64,000 bases of DNA from Anaerolineae bacterium (GTDB taxonomy: Bacteria > Chloroflexota > Anaerolineae > 4572-78 > J111). The notes beneath the pieces are model-generated. The model was not told the DNA's origin. It made no database searches and saw only the letters and a program-made list of their open reading frames with translations. The DNA lies in assembly GCA_016926805.1 (NCBI GenBank), contig JAFGNV010000181.1, forward strand, positions 101,564 to 165,563. The letters are read 5' to 3'. The translations under genes and the position numbers were made by a program. Below, piece after piece: positions 39,197 to 46,881 of this stretch; positions within the stretch are counted from its first letter, which is position 1, and each line of letters starts with the position of its first letter.

Positions 39197-40312
39197 TTAT
39201 GAGCCAGCCGATTGGGGCGGCTTCTGGAACAAGTCGGCAAAGGAGGGGTGACCGGCTTGCCGGCGGGGTTCGGTCGAATCTCCAGTTTCTTGAGTCAACG
39301 GTGGTCGAGTTGGATAGACTGCCAGGGGAGGAACATCGAGGGGGTCGTCGGCCTGTTGTGCCAGTTGCGCCTGGACGTCGGCGAGTGCTCGCGATTGGGC
39401 CAGCCGGTAGCCGTTCAAGCCAAACAGCATTGTATTGATGTTGGCCATCTGCCGCAGCAGGGGATCGGTGGGTTCCCAGACCACACGGACCAGAGCGCTC
39501 TCTAACGCCCACGCTGGAAACTGCGCGGCCGCCGCCAGCAGCATCGCACTGGAGTCAACCAGCGGCGGCCCGACCAGCAGCGGCTCGGCATACGGCAGAA
39601 CGGCCTCATACCATTCGGCGAAATTGTCGCCGGGTTCCGGCGTAAGCGCAACCCCGGCGCGGTGGGCCTTCAGCCCGGCGTACACCAGAACCGTGTTGGC
39701 TTGCTCTGCGCCATCGGGAATAGCAGCCTGGGCCGCGATCAGACAGTCGGCCCAGGAGTCGCCAAAGAACGGGGTCCATCTGGCCGGGAAATCGAGACAG
39801 GTCAGAAACACCTGGCCGATGACGTTGGGATTGAGGTCGGTTTGTTGACCGTAGTGGGCCAGGCCGGGTGCGGCGCTGTCCAGCAGCAGGGCAAAGGCTT
39901 CGCTAAAGGCAGCCTGCATCTGGCGATAAACGGCCGGATATTGGGCCGAAGCGCGCAGATACCGCTCTCTGGCCCGGCTGAAGATGGCCTGGATGTCGGG
40001 GGGGTCTTGGGCAAACTGGCCGGTAGCCGTCAGCGCCCGCCATTGCTCCGGCCACATCTTTAAGCCACTTTCCAGCATCCCCAGCCAATCTTTCAGTAGC
40101 GTGATGATGGGGATAGTTGACGTGGCCGCCATCTGCCGGATGAGGTGGGCGATGACTTGCACATATGGGTTGTCTATCTGTGCGGGAACAAGCGTAGGTC
40201 GGTGGGGAACCGGCCTGGGCTGGTCTAGCGGGGCGGGGAGTCTTCGCGTGGCAGGTGGGGAATGGGTGCTTGGATTCGTCGTCGCACGACGGCGTTTGTG
40301 TTTTTTGCTCAT
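39197..40312 (-). CDS. Methylase-like scaffold protein (paralogue 2) with SFADLF tail
   Basis: This 371-aa protein is clearly related to the 351-aa protein at 35498-36553. Shared blocks include TATGQFAQDPPDIQAIFSRARERY, SEAFALLLDSAAPGL, RWTPFFGDSWADCL and NTMLFGLNGYRLAQ. The SAM-site block is further decayed (VDSSAMLLAAAAQFPAWAL), and no catalytic NPPY is seen. The N-terminus is a basic, Pro-rich tail (MSKKHKRRRATTNPST), and the C-terminus ends HPSFADLFQKPPQ, nearly the same tail as its upstream neighbour. It starts inside the stop of that neighbour (ATGA) with GGAGAAAG upstream. I infer a non-catalytic partner, perhaps a substrate or docking subunit of the ubiquitin-like system. Confidence 0.65.
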   Translation of the reverse strand: MSKKHKRRRATTNPSTHSPPATRRLPAPLDQPRPVPHRPTLVPAQIDNPYVQVIAHLIRQMAATSTIPIITLLKDWLGMLESGLKMWPEQWRALTATGQFAQDPPDIQAIFSRARERYLRASAQYPAVYRQMQAAFSEAFALLLDSAAPGLAHYGQQTDLNPNVIGQVFLTCLDFPARWTPFFGDSWADCLIAAQAAIPDGAEQANTVLVYAGLKAHRAGVALTPEPGDNFAEWYEAVLPYAEPLLVGPPLVDSSAMLLAAAAQFPAWALESALVRVVWEPTDPLLRQMANINTMLFGLNGYRLAQSRALADVQAQLAQQADDPLDVPPLAVYPTRPPLTQETGDSTEPRRQAGHPSFADLFQKPPQSAGS

Positions 40313-40608
40313 CGTTCTTTCTCCGGCAGGTCACGATTTTGCTTGTGTTTGAACAGGTCGGCGAAGGATGGGTCAACCGGTGGCGGCGGCGACCGCTTGT
40401 TCAACGTTATCTCCACCACCGTCTTGCCGGCTTCATCCGTAACGTGGGTCAACTGGTGCTGGCCGGGCAACGTCTTGACCATCGCCGCCATTTGCTGAAC
40501 AAACTCCAACGCCAGATCGCGGTTGATCGCCAACCGTTCGTGCAGGAGCGGCGGCCCGCCGTTCTTGCCGGTGACGGTGATTTCGATGTTTGCTTCAGGC
40601 TGTGCCAT
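40309..40608 (-). CDS. Small beta-rich protein with SFADLF tail
   Basis: This 99-aa protein has alternating strands and a helix (NIEITVTGKNGGPPLLHERLAINRDLALEFVQQMAAMVKTLPG ... GKTVVEITLNK), compatible with a small alpha/beta fold. The proline-rich C-terminal tail ends DPSFADLFKHK. The tail nearly repeats that of the 371-aa protein. It overlaps the E1-like gene by 14 bases and the next gene by four. It could be an adaptor or a second modifier. I cannot assign a family. Confidence 0.6.
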   Translation of the reverse strand: MAQPEANIEITVTGKNGGPPLLHERLAINRDLALEFVQQMAAMVKTLPGQHQLTHVTDEAGKTVVEITLNKRSPPPPVDPSFADLFKHKQNRDLPEKER

Positions 40609-41830
40609 CGGTCACCGCCTCGTTTTCCGGGATCAAGGCGTACCATTCGCACTGGAGGCAATTGAGGACCGGCACGGGCCGGCCATTGCCCTCAAAATCA
40701 ACCACATCCTCGCCAAGCTCCCCGCCGCACTCGGGACAAACTTCCTCCCGCCAGGGACACGCGGCGCAGAAGCGCACCGCAATCAAGACGCCCCGGTACT
40801 CGTCCTGCCCGGCAATGATCTCGCCGCCACAATCGGGACAGGTTTCGGCCATTTCCTCCGGCGCGGCGGCTCTGACCGGGATGTGTTGGGGCCGTTCGGG
40901 CAGCACCAACCGCCCGCCGGTGATGGGGATACTCTTGGTCATACCGGTTTGAAGATTCACCCAGGAGCCGGACCAACCCAAATCTCGACTTTGTAGCAGG
41001 CGGTACAGGTACACGCCCACCAGCGTGGCCATCATCCGGTTGATCATGGCACTCTGTTCGCCCCGCAAGTTCAGGTCGGCGCAGCTCAACTCTTGTTGGA
41101 GATGATCTCGCTCCAACAGCAAACTCGGTTCCTGAAGGTGGGGTAGCGGCAGGCCGAGGCAGTAGCCCAGCGGCGAGAGCAGCGGTTCCGGCTCCAGGCT
41201 GTTGCCGATCAAGACCTGGCCGCTCAGCCGCTCGTTGCCGGCGTCCAGCCAGAAGAACTTGTGTTGGCTGCCATGCTGTTGTTTGAGTTTGGCCGTGATG
41301 GCCTCGGCCATTTTGCGCCGGGCGCAAACATTGTCCACCGCGCCGATGACGATGGTCAGCGTGCCCTGGGGAGAGTAAGCCGGTTGGAAACGATCCAGCA
41401 ATTCTGCCGAGAATTGTTCCACCACCGGGGTGATGGTCAGGCCAAAGGCCGCGGTGTAACGCCAGGCCAGGCTGAAGGCCTTGGGATAGCCGACCTCGGC
41501 GGCACAGAAATTCTGGCGCACCAGGTTCTTTTCCTCAATGATATCGTGGTCCACAAAGTAGAGCCGCAGGTCAATCCCGGCGCTCCTGGCCCAGTTGGCC
41601 AACTGAGCCAGGATGTGGGCCACGAACGCCCCTGTACCGCCACAACCTATCAACAAAATGACCACCCGATCAGGATGGCCGATGTCGAGGCGATAGGTTT
41701 TGTGAGGACTGAGGGGGCGGGGTAGTAAGGGGGGAAGCAACCGTCGGTAAAGACGCTTTAGAAGCGTGCGGCCTTGTTGACCAACGTACAATGCGAGTTG
41801 TTTGAGATAGAGCCAATAGGGTTGCATCAT
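40595..41830 (-). CDS. E1-like ThiF-family adenylyltransferase with C-terminal zinc ribbons
   Basis: This 411-aa protein has a ThiF/E1 core (about residues 45-285). It shows VVILLIGCGGTGAFVAHILAQLA (nucleotide loop), YFVDHDIIEEKNLVRQNF (acidic and arginine motif) and TIVIGAVDNVCARRKMAEAI. It should adenylate the C-terminal glycine of a ubiquitin-like protein. The C-terminal part (about 330-400) adds four CxxC pairs (CPDCGGE, CAAC, CPECGGE and CLQC), forming probable zinc ribbons. PRTRC ThiF proteins that I know of are shorter and lack them. It overlaps the JAMM protease gene by four bases. Transfer via a catalytic cysteine is possible but cannot be located confidently. Confidence 0.85.
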   Translation of the reverse strand: MMQPYWLYLKQLALYVGQQGRTLLKRLYRRLLPPLLPRPLSPHKTYRLDIGHPDRVVILLIGCGGTGAFVAHILAQLANWARSAGIDLRLYFVDHDIIEEKNLVRQNFCAAEVGYPKAFSLAWRYTAAFGLTITPVVEQFSAELLDRFQPAYSPQGTLTIVIGAVDNVCARRKMAEAITAKLKQQHGSQHKFFWLDAGNERLSGQVLIGNSLEPEPLLSPLGYCLGLPLPHLQEPSLLLERDHLQQELSCADLNLRGEQSAMINRMMATLVGVYLYRLLQSRDLGWSGSWVNLQTGMTKSIPITGGRLVLPERPQHIPVRAAAPEEMAETCPDCGGEIIAGQDEYRGVLIAVRFCAACPWREEVCPECGGELGEDVVDFEGNGRPVPVLNCLQCEWYALIPENEAVTDGTA

Positions 41831-42513
41831 TTCCTCCAGGGTAACAGATTTGTTAGCCAGCCGTCCTCGATAGTGGGGGCAAAGGGTGCCGGTTCGCCGG
41901 GGTCAACGTAGACCTGGACAAAAGGGCCAAGATCATCAAAGATGGCTTGGGCCGGCACGTTGGCCAGCCAGTGGCCGTGCATCCCTAATCTCAAGACCAA
42001 CTCCGGCTGCGCTCGTTCTAGGTGGCCGATGACGCCGTAAAATCTTCCGCCCATTTCGTCTCGATCATCCGTGCCGGAGAAAAAAGCCGGCATCGTATTG
42101 TGCGAGTGAATCTCTACGGCGACCCCGGTCGGGTCGGCAGTGTAACCGAGCCAGGTTTTGCCGCGTTCCTGCCGAGGGCGAATGACGGCCCACCGGTTTT
42201 GGGCCGGGTCAAAGCGGAATTGGTAGAGTACTTCCAGTTCCAGGTTTTGCCGGGCGTCGGCCAGTATGTCTTGCAGCAAGCGGCCGGGAATGCGCGGCAG
42301 TTTGAAGCGCACCGGCGGTAAGGGATACGTCGCCAGCCGCAGGCCGGTCAGTGAGACGTCAAGGGGCGCCAACAGGTGGTCGGCGGAAACAAACGGCGTC
42401 TCCAGGCGCTTTACGATGCCCTGCGCGGAGAGGACATAATCATACAACCGTTCGGGCCGGGGCAAGGGGTTGCCCTGATACAGGTAGATGGGGATCAAGT
42501 TTTCATTGAACAT
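41827..42513 (-). CDS. JAB/JAMM metalloprotease (PRTRC protein A-like)
   Basis: A 228-aa protein. A complete JAMM zinc site is visible: VEIHSHNTMPAFFSGTDDRDE fits HxH-x7-SxxD, with an upstream glutamate (RQERGKTW or nearby) as candidate catalytic base. The flanking regions match PRTRC-type A proteins (LPRIPGRLLQDILADARQ, GGRFYGVIGHLERAQPELVLRLG). Members of this family are expected to process or remove ubiquitin-like modifiers. Here the tandem Ubl protein encoded about 1.5 kb upstream is the obvious substrate. The gene overlaps both neighbours (4 and 11 bases), implying coordinated translation with E1 and E2. Confidence 0.85.
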   Translation of the reverse strand: MFNENLIPIYLYQGNPLPRPERLYDYVLSAQGIVKRLETPFVSADHLLAPLDVSLTGLRLATYPLPPVRFKLPRIPGRLLQDILADARQNLELEVLYQFRFDPAQNRWAVIRPRQERGKTWLGYTADPTGVAVEIHSHNTMPAFFSGTDDRDEMGGRFYGVIGHLERAQPELVLRLGMHGHWLANVPAQAIFDDLGPFVQVYVDPGEPAPFAPTIEDGWLTNLLPWRK

Positions 42514-43234
42514 GGATCAACCTCCGTAGGGTGAAATGAGTTTCGATTAGATCGTCCAGGGGATAGACGTCGGCATTGGCCTGGTGCAGCGCCTGCCACT
42601 GGTCGAGGATGCAATCGGGGTAGGCTTTGCTTTTGTGGTTGGACAGGTCGCGGTTGAACTTGCTGCTGAAAAAGATGTCCAGCGCGTGCCAGATGGTGGT
42701 CGCACTGGCGCGGGGAAAGGGCGCGCTGCCGCGACAGACGCCTTGAGGATGGACGTTGGGGCAGGGGGCCAGGTACAGCGGGGTGTCGGCGCCGGTGGGT
42801 TCATCCTTCACCGCCCATAAGCCGTAGTCGTAGTCGTGGCCGGTGAAGACCAGGCCGGGCAGCGGCACCCGCCAGGCCTCTGTTTCGTCCCGCACGCTGA
42901 CCAGCCAGACCTGGGGCGGCACGAAAATCCCCAGCCGGTCGGCGCCGTGGTGTTTGCCCCAGAAGAGGCAGTGGCGGGGCAGCAGGCCGGAGTTAAGGTC
43001 CAACCCGGCCAGGGTCGCCGCCAATTCGGTGGGATCAACCAGGTGACAGGCGGACACCTGGCCTTGCTTGAACTTGGAAAGTATCACAAAATCGTCATAC
43101 AAATCCAGGCGAACCTGGAGTTGGGCATAGTCGGCTTCGCCCCACTGGAGAGCCGGGTAGATCAGGTCGGGAATAGCGGTCGGTTCCTGAGGTAGGTGAG
43201 GGGGAGAAGCGTGGGGATTACCATGCAAGGTCAT
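42503..43234 (-). CDS. E2-like conjugating protein (PRTRC protein B-like)
   Basis: About 243 aa. It matches PRTRC protein B, a prokaryotic E2-fold family. CPNVHPQGVCRGSAPFPRAS corresponds to the conserved N-H-G-x-C block with a candidate catalytic cysteine, and DIFFSSKFNRDLSNHKSKAYP follows the family pattern F-x-S-x-F-N. The first third (LYDDFVILSKFKQGQVSACHLV) is beta-rich. I start at MTLHGN because the GGAGGT inside the longer ORF start serves as its ribosome site. It overlaps both neighbours. It is expected to accept the modifier from the E1-like protein and pass it to targets. Confidence 0.8.
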   Translation of the reverse strand: MTLHGNPHASPPHLPQEPTAIPDLIYPALQWGEADYAQLQVRLDLYDDFVILSKFKQGQVSACHLVDPTELAATLAGLDLNSGLLPRHCLFWGKHHGADRLGIFVPPQVWLVSVRDETEAWRVPLPGLVFTGHDYDYGLWAVKDEPTGADTPLYLAPCPNVHPQGVCRGSAPFPRASATTIWHALDIFFSSKFNRDLSNHKSKAYPDCILDQWQALHQANADVYPLDDLIETHFTLRRLIHVQ

Positions 43235-44096
43235 GACAATTACCTCCATTCATCAAAAAATCGGCCAGTTGCGCCAGGCGGCCGTGATCCTGTTCGTACC
43301 ACGCCAGCAGTCGATCCAATACCTCGATCACCGGTTTGGCCCGCCGCCAGGCGGTTTTGAGCTGCTCCACGTCAGGCTCCCGCCAGGTGAACCACGGTCC
43401 TTCCCGGTAGGGGTCGAAGTGCTGATCCAGCATCACGTTGCCGGTGCGATGGCCGGCCCAGCGGGCCAACTCCGGCAGCCAACGCACCGGCTCGGCATAC
43501 CGGCCCGGGTCGGCCTCGATCTGCTGCAACAGCCTCCAGGCCGACTCGCGCTCCTGCGGCGTCCACTCGTCCAGATGGTCGTACAACTCGCTGTCGATGA
43601 GCAGTTGGGAACTGACGGCGTGGATTTCGCACTCGGCCAACAACGCGTGCAGCAGTTCCATCGGCGGGCAGTCGAACAGGGACTCGGTGTCGGTGAAGCC
43701 GTACAGGGTGACCGGAACGTAATGTAAGAACACGGCCAGGTGATCGCCCCGTTCTTCATCCGGATTCTCCATCCAGTGGGACCAGGCATCGTTGAGCACC
43801 GGCCAGTTGATGGTGAACCAGTCGGCTTCTTCGACCAGGTTGGCCAGGTGAGCGAGTACTTCCCACCAACCTTTGCCGGATAGATCGCCGTCGTCGGCCA
43901 GCGCTGCCGGAAAGTACTGCTCGATGAGGCGCAGTCCCCGGCCCAGCCGTTCGTACTCGCCCAGGCGATATTGGAAGCCGGTCAGGGTGACCGGCCGCAG
44001 CCGCCCCAGCCAGGCCCGGGGACGGATCACCTGGCCCGGTTGGGTCAAAAGCCCAGCGGAATCTTTGGATGGGGTATCGGCGTCAGTTGTAAACAT
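43218..44096 (-). CDS. Unknown cluster protein (PRTRC-like context)
   Basis: This 292-aa, mostly helical protein is rich in Trp, Leu and Glu (GLRLIEQYFPAALADDGDLSGKGWWEVLAHLANLVEE, VPVTLYGFTDTESLFDCPPMELLHALLAECEI). I recognise no motif. It sits between the tandem Ubl gene and the E2-like gene, the slot held by an accessory protein in PRTRC operons. Its start overlaps the Ubl gene by 52 bases, and the ATG lacks a clear ribosome site, so a later start (for example TTG near LLTQPGQVIRP) is possible. Confidence 0.65.
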   Translation of the reverse strand: MFTTDADTPSKDSAGLLTQPGQVIRPRAWLGRLRPVTLTGFQYRLGEYERLGRGLRLIEQYFPAALADDGDLSGKGWWEVLAHLANLVEEADWFTINWPVLNDAWSHWMENPDEERGDHLAVFLHYVPVTLYGFTDTESLFDCPPMELLHALLAECEIHAVSSQLLIDSELYDHLDEWTPQERESAWRLLQQIEADPGRYAEPVRWLPELARWAGHRTGNVMLDQHFDPYREGPWFTWREPDVEQLKTAWRRAKPVIEVLDRLLAWYEQDHGRLAQLADFLMNGGNCHDLAW

Positions 44097-44842
44097 TGTT
44101 GTCCGATCCTTTGGCTGGTCGTGGCGATACGTTCGGCCTGGTGCAGCGCGCTCTCGATCTCCGGGGTCAGCGCCAGCAGATGGCTGACGCTGAAGGCCTG
44201 CTGGTCGTCGGTTTCCATAGCCCTGATCCGGTCGAGCAGGGTGATGGCCTGCAACTGGGTGGGAGGCAGTTGGTTCAGGCAGGCTACCAGTTGGCGCGGC
44301 GCGACACCGCCGCCCTTTTCGCCGGTGACTTTGACGAAGGTGATCTCCTCGGTACCATCCGGTAGGGTGCGCGTGTGCCAGGTGCCGTTGCCGAGTTCGG
44401 GATACGTCATTGCCAGGAAGTCGAGCACGTCTTGCGCCGAATATTCCGGGCCCGGATCGGCAAAGACCTGGCTATCGTACAAAAAGACCCGCCGGTAGGG
44501 AGAGTGGTTATCTGTAGGAGCTGGCAGCAGCGGCGGGCTGTCAGATGGCAGGTCGTAGATGGTGACCTGGCCGCCCTTTTCGCCGGTGACTTTGACAAAG
44601 GTGATCTCCTCGACGGCTCCAGCCGGGCCGTCGGGAATGGTGCGGCTGTGCCAGGTGCCGTTGCCGAGCTCGGGATAGGTCATCGCCAGGAAGTTGAGCA
44701 CATCCTGCACCGAATACTCCGGCCCCGGGTCCTCAAAGACCTGGTTGTCGTACAAAAAGACCCGCCGGGGGGCGGGTCGGTCTGGGGCGGAGGCCGAGGA
44801 AACCTGGCCTTGTGCTGGTTGATCAAAAAAATCGGCTTGCAT
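44045..44842 (-). CDS. Tandem ubiquitin-like (PRTRC protein C-like) precursor
   Basis: This 265-aa protein contains two near-identical beta-grasp units. Unit 1 spans about residues 27-92 and unit 2 about 117-178. Each begins RRVFLYD, has DPGPEYS(V/A)QDVL(N/D)FLAMTYPELGNGTW and ends in KVTGEKGG. They match PRTRC protein C, a ubiquitin-like family (LPDPGP, YPEL, GTKG signatures). A roughly 24-residue linker separates the units. A helical C-terminal region of about 85 residues follows the second GEKGG. Diglycine ends inside a longer chain suggest a precursor cut to expose GG, like polyubiquitin. AGGAG precedes the ATG. Downstream come E2, JAMM and E1 genes. Confidence 0.85.
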   Translation of the reverse strand: MQADFFDQPAQGQVSSASAPDRPAPRRVFLYDNQVFEDPGPEYSVQDVLNFLAMTYPELGNGTWHSRTIPDGPAGAVEEITFVKVTGEKGGQVTIYDLPSDSPPLLPAPTDNHSPYRRVFLYDSQVFADPGPEYSAQDVLDFLAMTYPELGNGTWHTRTLPDGTEEITFVKVTGEKGGGVAPRQLVACLNQLPPTQLQAITLLDRIRAMETDDQQAFSVSHLLALTPEIESALHQAERIATTSQRIGQQCLQLTPIPHPKIPLGF

Positions 44843-44903
44843 TTTTTTCTCCTGATAAACAGATTGTTTTCATTGTGTTGTCAATATTGGTTTAGCGTTT
44901 GTT

Positions 44904-45338
44904 TTACTGGCCGGCGCCGTCCGCACCGGGCACGGGGTTGGCGATGACGGTTTCAGCCGTCACCGGCGCGGTGGCGATGATGACCGGCGTGGCTTTGCGG
45001 AACAGCCGACTCAAGGAACGCTGGAAGCGAACCGCCAGACTTAATACTTCGTGCCGCCACAGGTAGAAGGTCACCACGCCGCCGGCCAGAAAGGATAGGG
45101 CGACTAAGGCCACGATAGACCAGATGAGGCGGCGCTGATGACGGATCAACCAGGCCTTCAGCCGGGGCCAGCGAACGATGACAGGATGTAAAACCCAGCG
45201 AAACGGCGCCGTCAGCAGGCGGAGGACCGCTTCGCCCAGGCCGACCAGGCGGAACCAGAGATACAGGGCTAAACCTTGTACATAAAATAGGCCGATGTGG
45301 GGTCGGCGTTGTTCCGAGGTGGTTGTTTGGGTATTCAT
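44904..45338 (-). CDS. Single-pass membrane protein of the cluster
   Basis: About 144 aa from MNTQTTTSEQ; the ORF-track start is 47 codons earlier without a ribosome site. It has an amphipathic or hydrophobic N-terminal region (GLFYVQGLALYLWFRLVGLG) and one clear transmembrane helix (IWSIVALVALSFLAGGVVTFYLW). A basic stretch lies between them (RWPRLKAWLIRHQRR). Function unknown. It may tether the ubiquitin-like machinery to the membrane, which is inference. Confidence 0.6.
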   Translation of the reverse strand: MNTQTTTSEQRRPHIGLFYVQGLALYLWFRLVGLGEAVLRLLTAPFRWVLHPVIVRWPRLKAWLIRHQRRLIWSIVALVALSFLAGGVVTFYLWRHEVLSLAVRFQRSLSRLFRKATPVIIATAPVTAETVIANPVPGADGAGQ

Positions 45339-45603
45339 TTTTACAGTTCCTTTCTTTAATAATATGGTTTGGATTGAATGTTTGGGTGAGTTGACTGAAT
45401 ACGAAACGTAGAGTGGGCGATAGACATCACCTCCTTTGGCGAAAAAGCATTTGTGACAAAGTAAAAAGGCGGAGGACACACGACACCACCTGATGGGGTT
45501 CGGACAGTCTCCGCTGAAATATTTGATTGGGTTTTGAGAGCAATGTGGGAGACTTCAGACCAGTCCTTGCGAAGAATGACGATAGCCTGACAGGAGAGGA
45601 ACG

Positions 45604-45936
45604 TTACCGGATTGGATTCACAATGCGTCGATAGGCCAGCAGAGTACTGATGATGACCGGCACGAACAGCAAGGGCAGCAGCAAAAGCCAGGCCCAGGCG
45701 TGAGGTCTGGTTGTATTGGCCTGGGTAGACTCAGCGCGTGGGTGACGATAAAGAACGTCGGCGATTTCATCCGGCAGCCAGACCACGGCGCCGGGACTGG
45801 TCAGATCGGCTTCCGCTTGCCGGAAGGCGCTGGCCCAGCGCCGGTTTTGAGTGACGGCCACCTCGTCGTCAAGTTCGGTTTGCACCTGACGCAGGGCGTC
45901 TTTCCAGTACAGTTTCTCACTATTTTGGTGGTTCAT
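45604..45936 (-). CDS. Small C-tail-anchored membrane protein
   Basis: This 110-aa protein has a charged, helical N-terminal half (WKDALRQVQTELDDEVAVTQNRRWASAFRQAEADL) and one C-terminal membrane helix (WAWLLLLPLLFVPVIISTLLAY). It starts one base after its upstream neighbour's stop codon. No family recognised. The 265 bases to the next gene downstream contain nothing I can name. Confidence 0.6.
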   Translation of the reverse strand: MNHQNSEKLYWKDALRQVQTELDDEVAVTQNRRWASAFRQAEADLTSPGAVVWLPDEIADVLYRHPRAESTQANTTRPHAWAWLLLLPLLFVPVIISTLLAYRRIVNPIR

Positions 45937-45937
45937 T

Positions 45938-46609
45938 TCAGCCTCCGTTGATCATTTCACCGGCGGCCACCGGCACCGGTTTTAACAGGGCTTGGTATTC
46001 CAACGGGAACATCAATTGCAGCCCGGTCAGGGGGCGTTGGTGCTTGAGCGCAATTTGGGCAGCATAGGCCAATAGATGGCGGGTGTTCTCGCTGATCTGG
46101 TAATGCGGCGGCAATGCCGCATCGGTGATGTTGGCGTTTAGGGCAAAGTCGTGCCAGGCGGTGATCATTTCCCGGTGTTTGATTTCCAGGTCTTCCAATA
46201 CCTGAATCAGCGGGGGGTACAGCAGGCTGGCTTCCCGACACATGGCTTCTTTCAGGTCGGCGGTCGGGCCGTTCAGCCACTGATAATTGCCGTGTTCGGC
46301 GCTGCGCCGATCCCCGCCGAATTGAGCCATCAATGCTTTGAGCCGGCCTGCCGAACCGGCGCAATGAGTCAGCCAGAACTGCTCGCGGTTGTATCCGTTG
46401 AAGTCACAATAGGTCACCAGGTAGCGGTGCAGTGTTGGCGTAAAGAACAATTTCTTACAGCCGTTGAGTAGGAATTGTTGCCAGTCGTGCAGCACCTGCC
46501 ATTTGTCGGCGGCAGACATGGTGACGGCTTCGCCACGATTGGGGATGATGATTTTTTCATCGGTGAAAGTGTAGGCTTCATTATTAATGAAGGGGATATG
46601 GATATTCAT
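45938..46609 (-). CDS. Hypothetical first gene of the minus-strand cluster
   Basis: This 223-aa, mainly helical soluble protein (SAADKWQVLHDWQQFLLNGCKKLFF, YNREQFWLTHCAGSAGRLKALMAQFGG, LLAYAAQIALKHQRPLTGLQL) has AGGAGC before the ATG. It is the promoter-proximal gene of the operon that ends in the ubiquitin-like genes, preceded by a leader of about 160 bases. No motif identifies it. Confidence 0.6.
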   Translation of the reverse strand: MNIHIPFINNEAYTFTDEKIIIPNRGEAVTMSAADKWQVLHDWQQFLLNGCKKLFFTPTLHRYLVTYCDFNGYNREQFWLTHCAGSAGRLKALMAQFGGDRRSAEHGNYQWLNGPTADLKEAMCREASLLYPPLIQVLEDLEIKHREMITAWHDFALNANITDAALPPHYQISENTRHLLAYAAQIALKHQRPLTGLQLMFPLEYQALLKPVPVAAGEMINGG

Positions 46610-46776
46610 CGTTAAATGCTCCTTTCTTATGGATAGTCTTGGTTAATATTTTGGACAAAATAGAATAAACCCGAAGGTCTGTTTCTTCAGGCAAGATTTT
46701 AGTGATATTAGGTTGGTTTAACTGTAATATTCTTTGGAGAGGGTTAAGAGGGATAATATTTGGGGTTACACTTACT

Positions 46777-46805
46777 ATATTAACATAAAATATAGGTTTT
46801 GTCAA
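46777..46805 (-). promoter_or_regulatory. Near-consensus promoter of the ubiquitin-like cluster
   Basis: On the minus strand TTGACA, a 17-base spacer and TAATAT. The transcript would start near 46770 and run into the 223-aa gene. Confidence 0.75.
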
Positions 46806-46846
46806 TAGTTTGTTCGGTTACCCGGCCCATTTATTTGTTATAGGTG

Positions 46847-46875
46847 TTGCGTTTTGGCTGAATTGATAATATACT
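46847..46875 (+). promoter_or_regulatory. Promoter of the candidate ncRNA
   Basis: TTGCGT, a 17-base spacer and TATACT, divergent from and only about 40 bases away from the cluster promoter. No gene longer than 24 codons follows before the terminator at 47008. Confidence 0.65.
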
Positions 46876-46881
46876 TAAGTG

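Noticed and set aside
46584-46805. 73-aa minus-strand ORF upstream of the 223-aa gene
   Set aside because: It spans the promoter elements, so most of it would not be transcribed, and it has no ribosome site.
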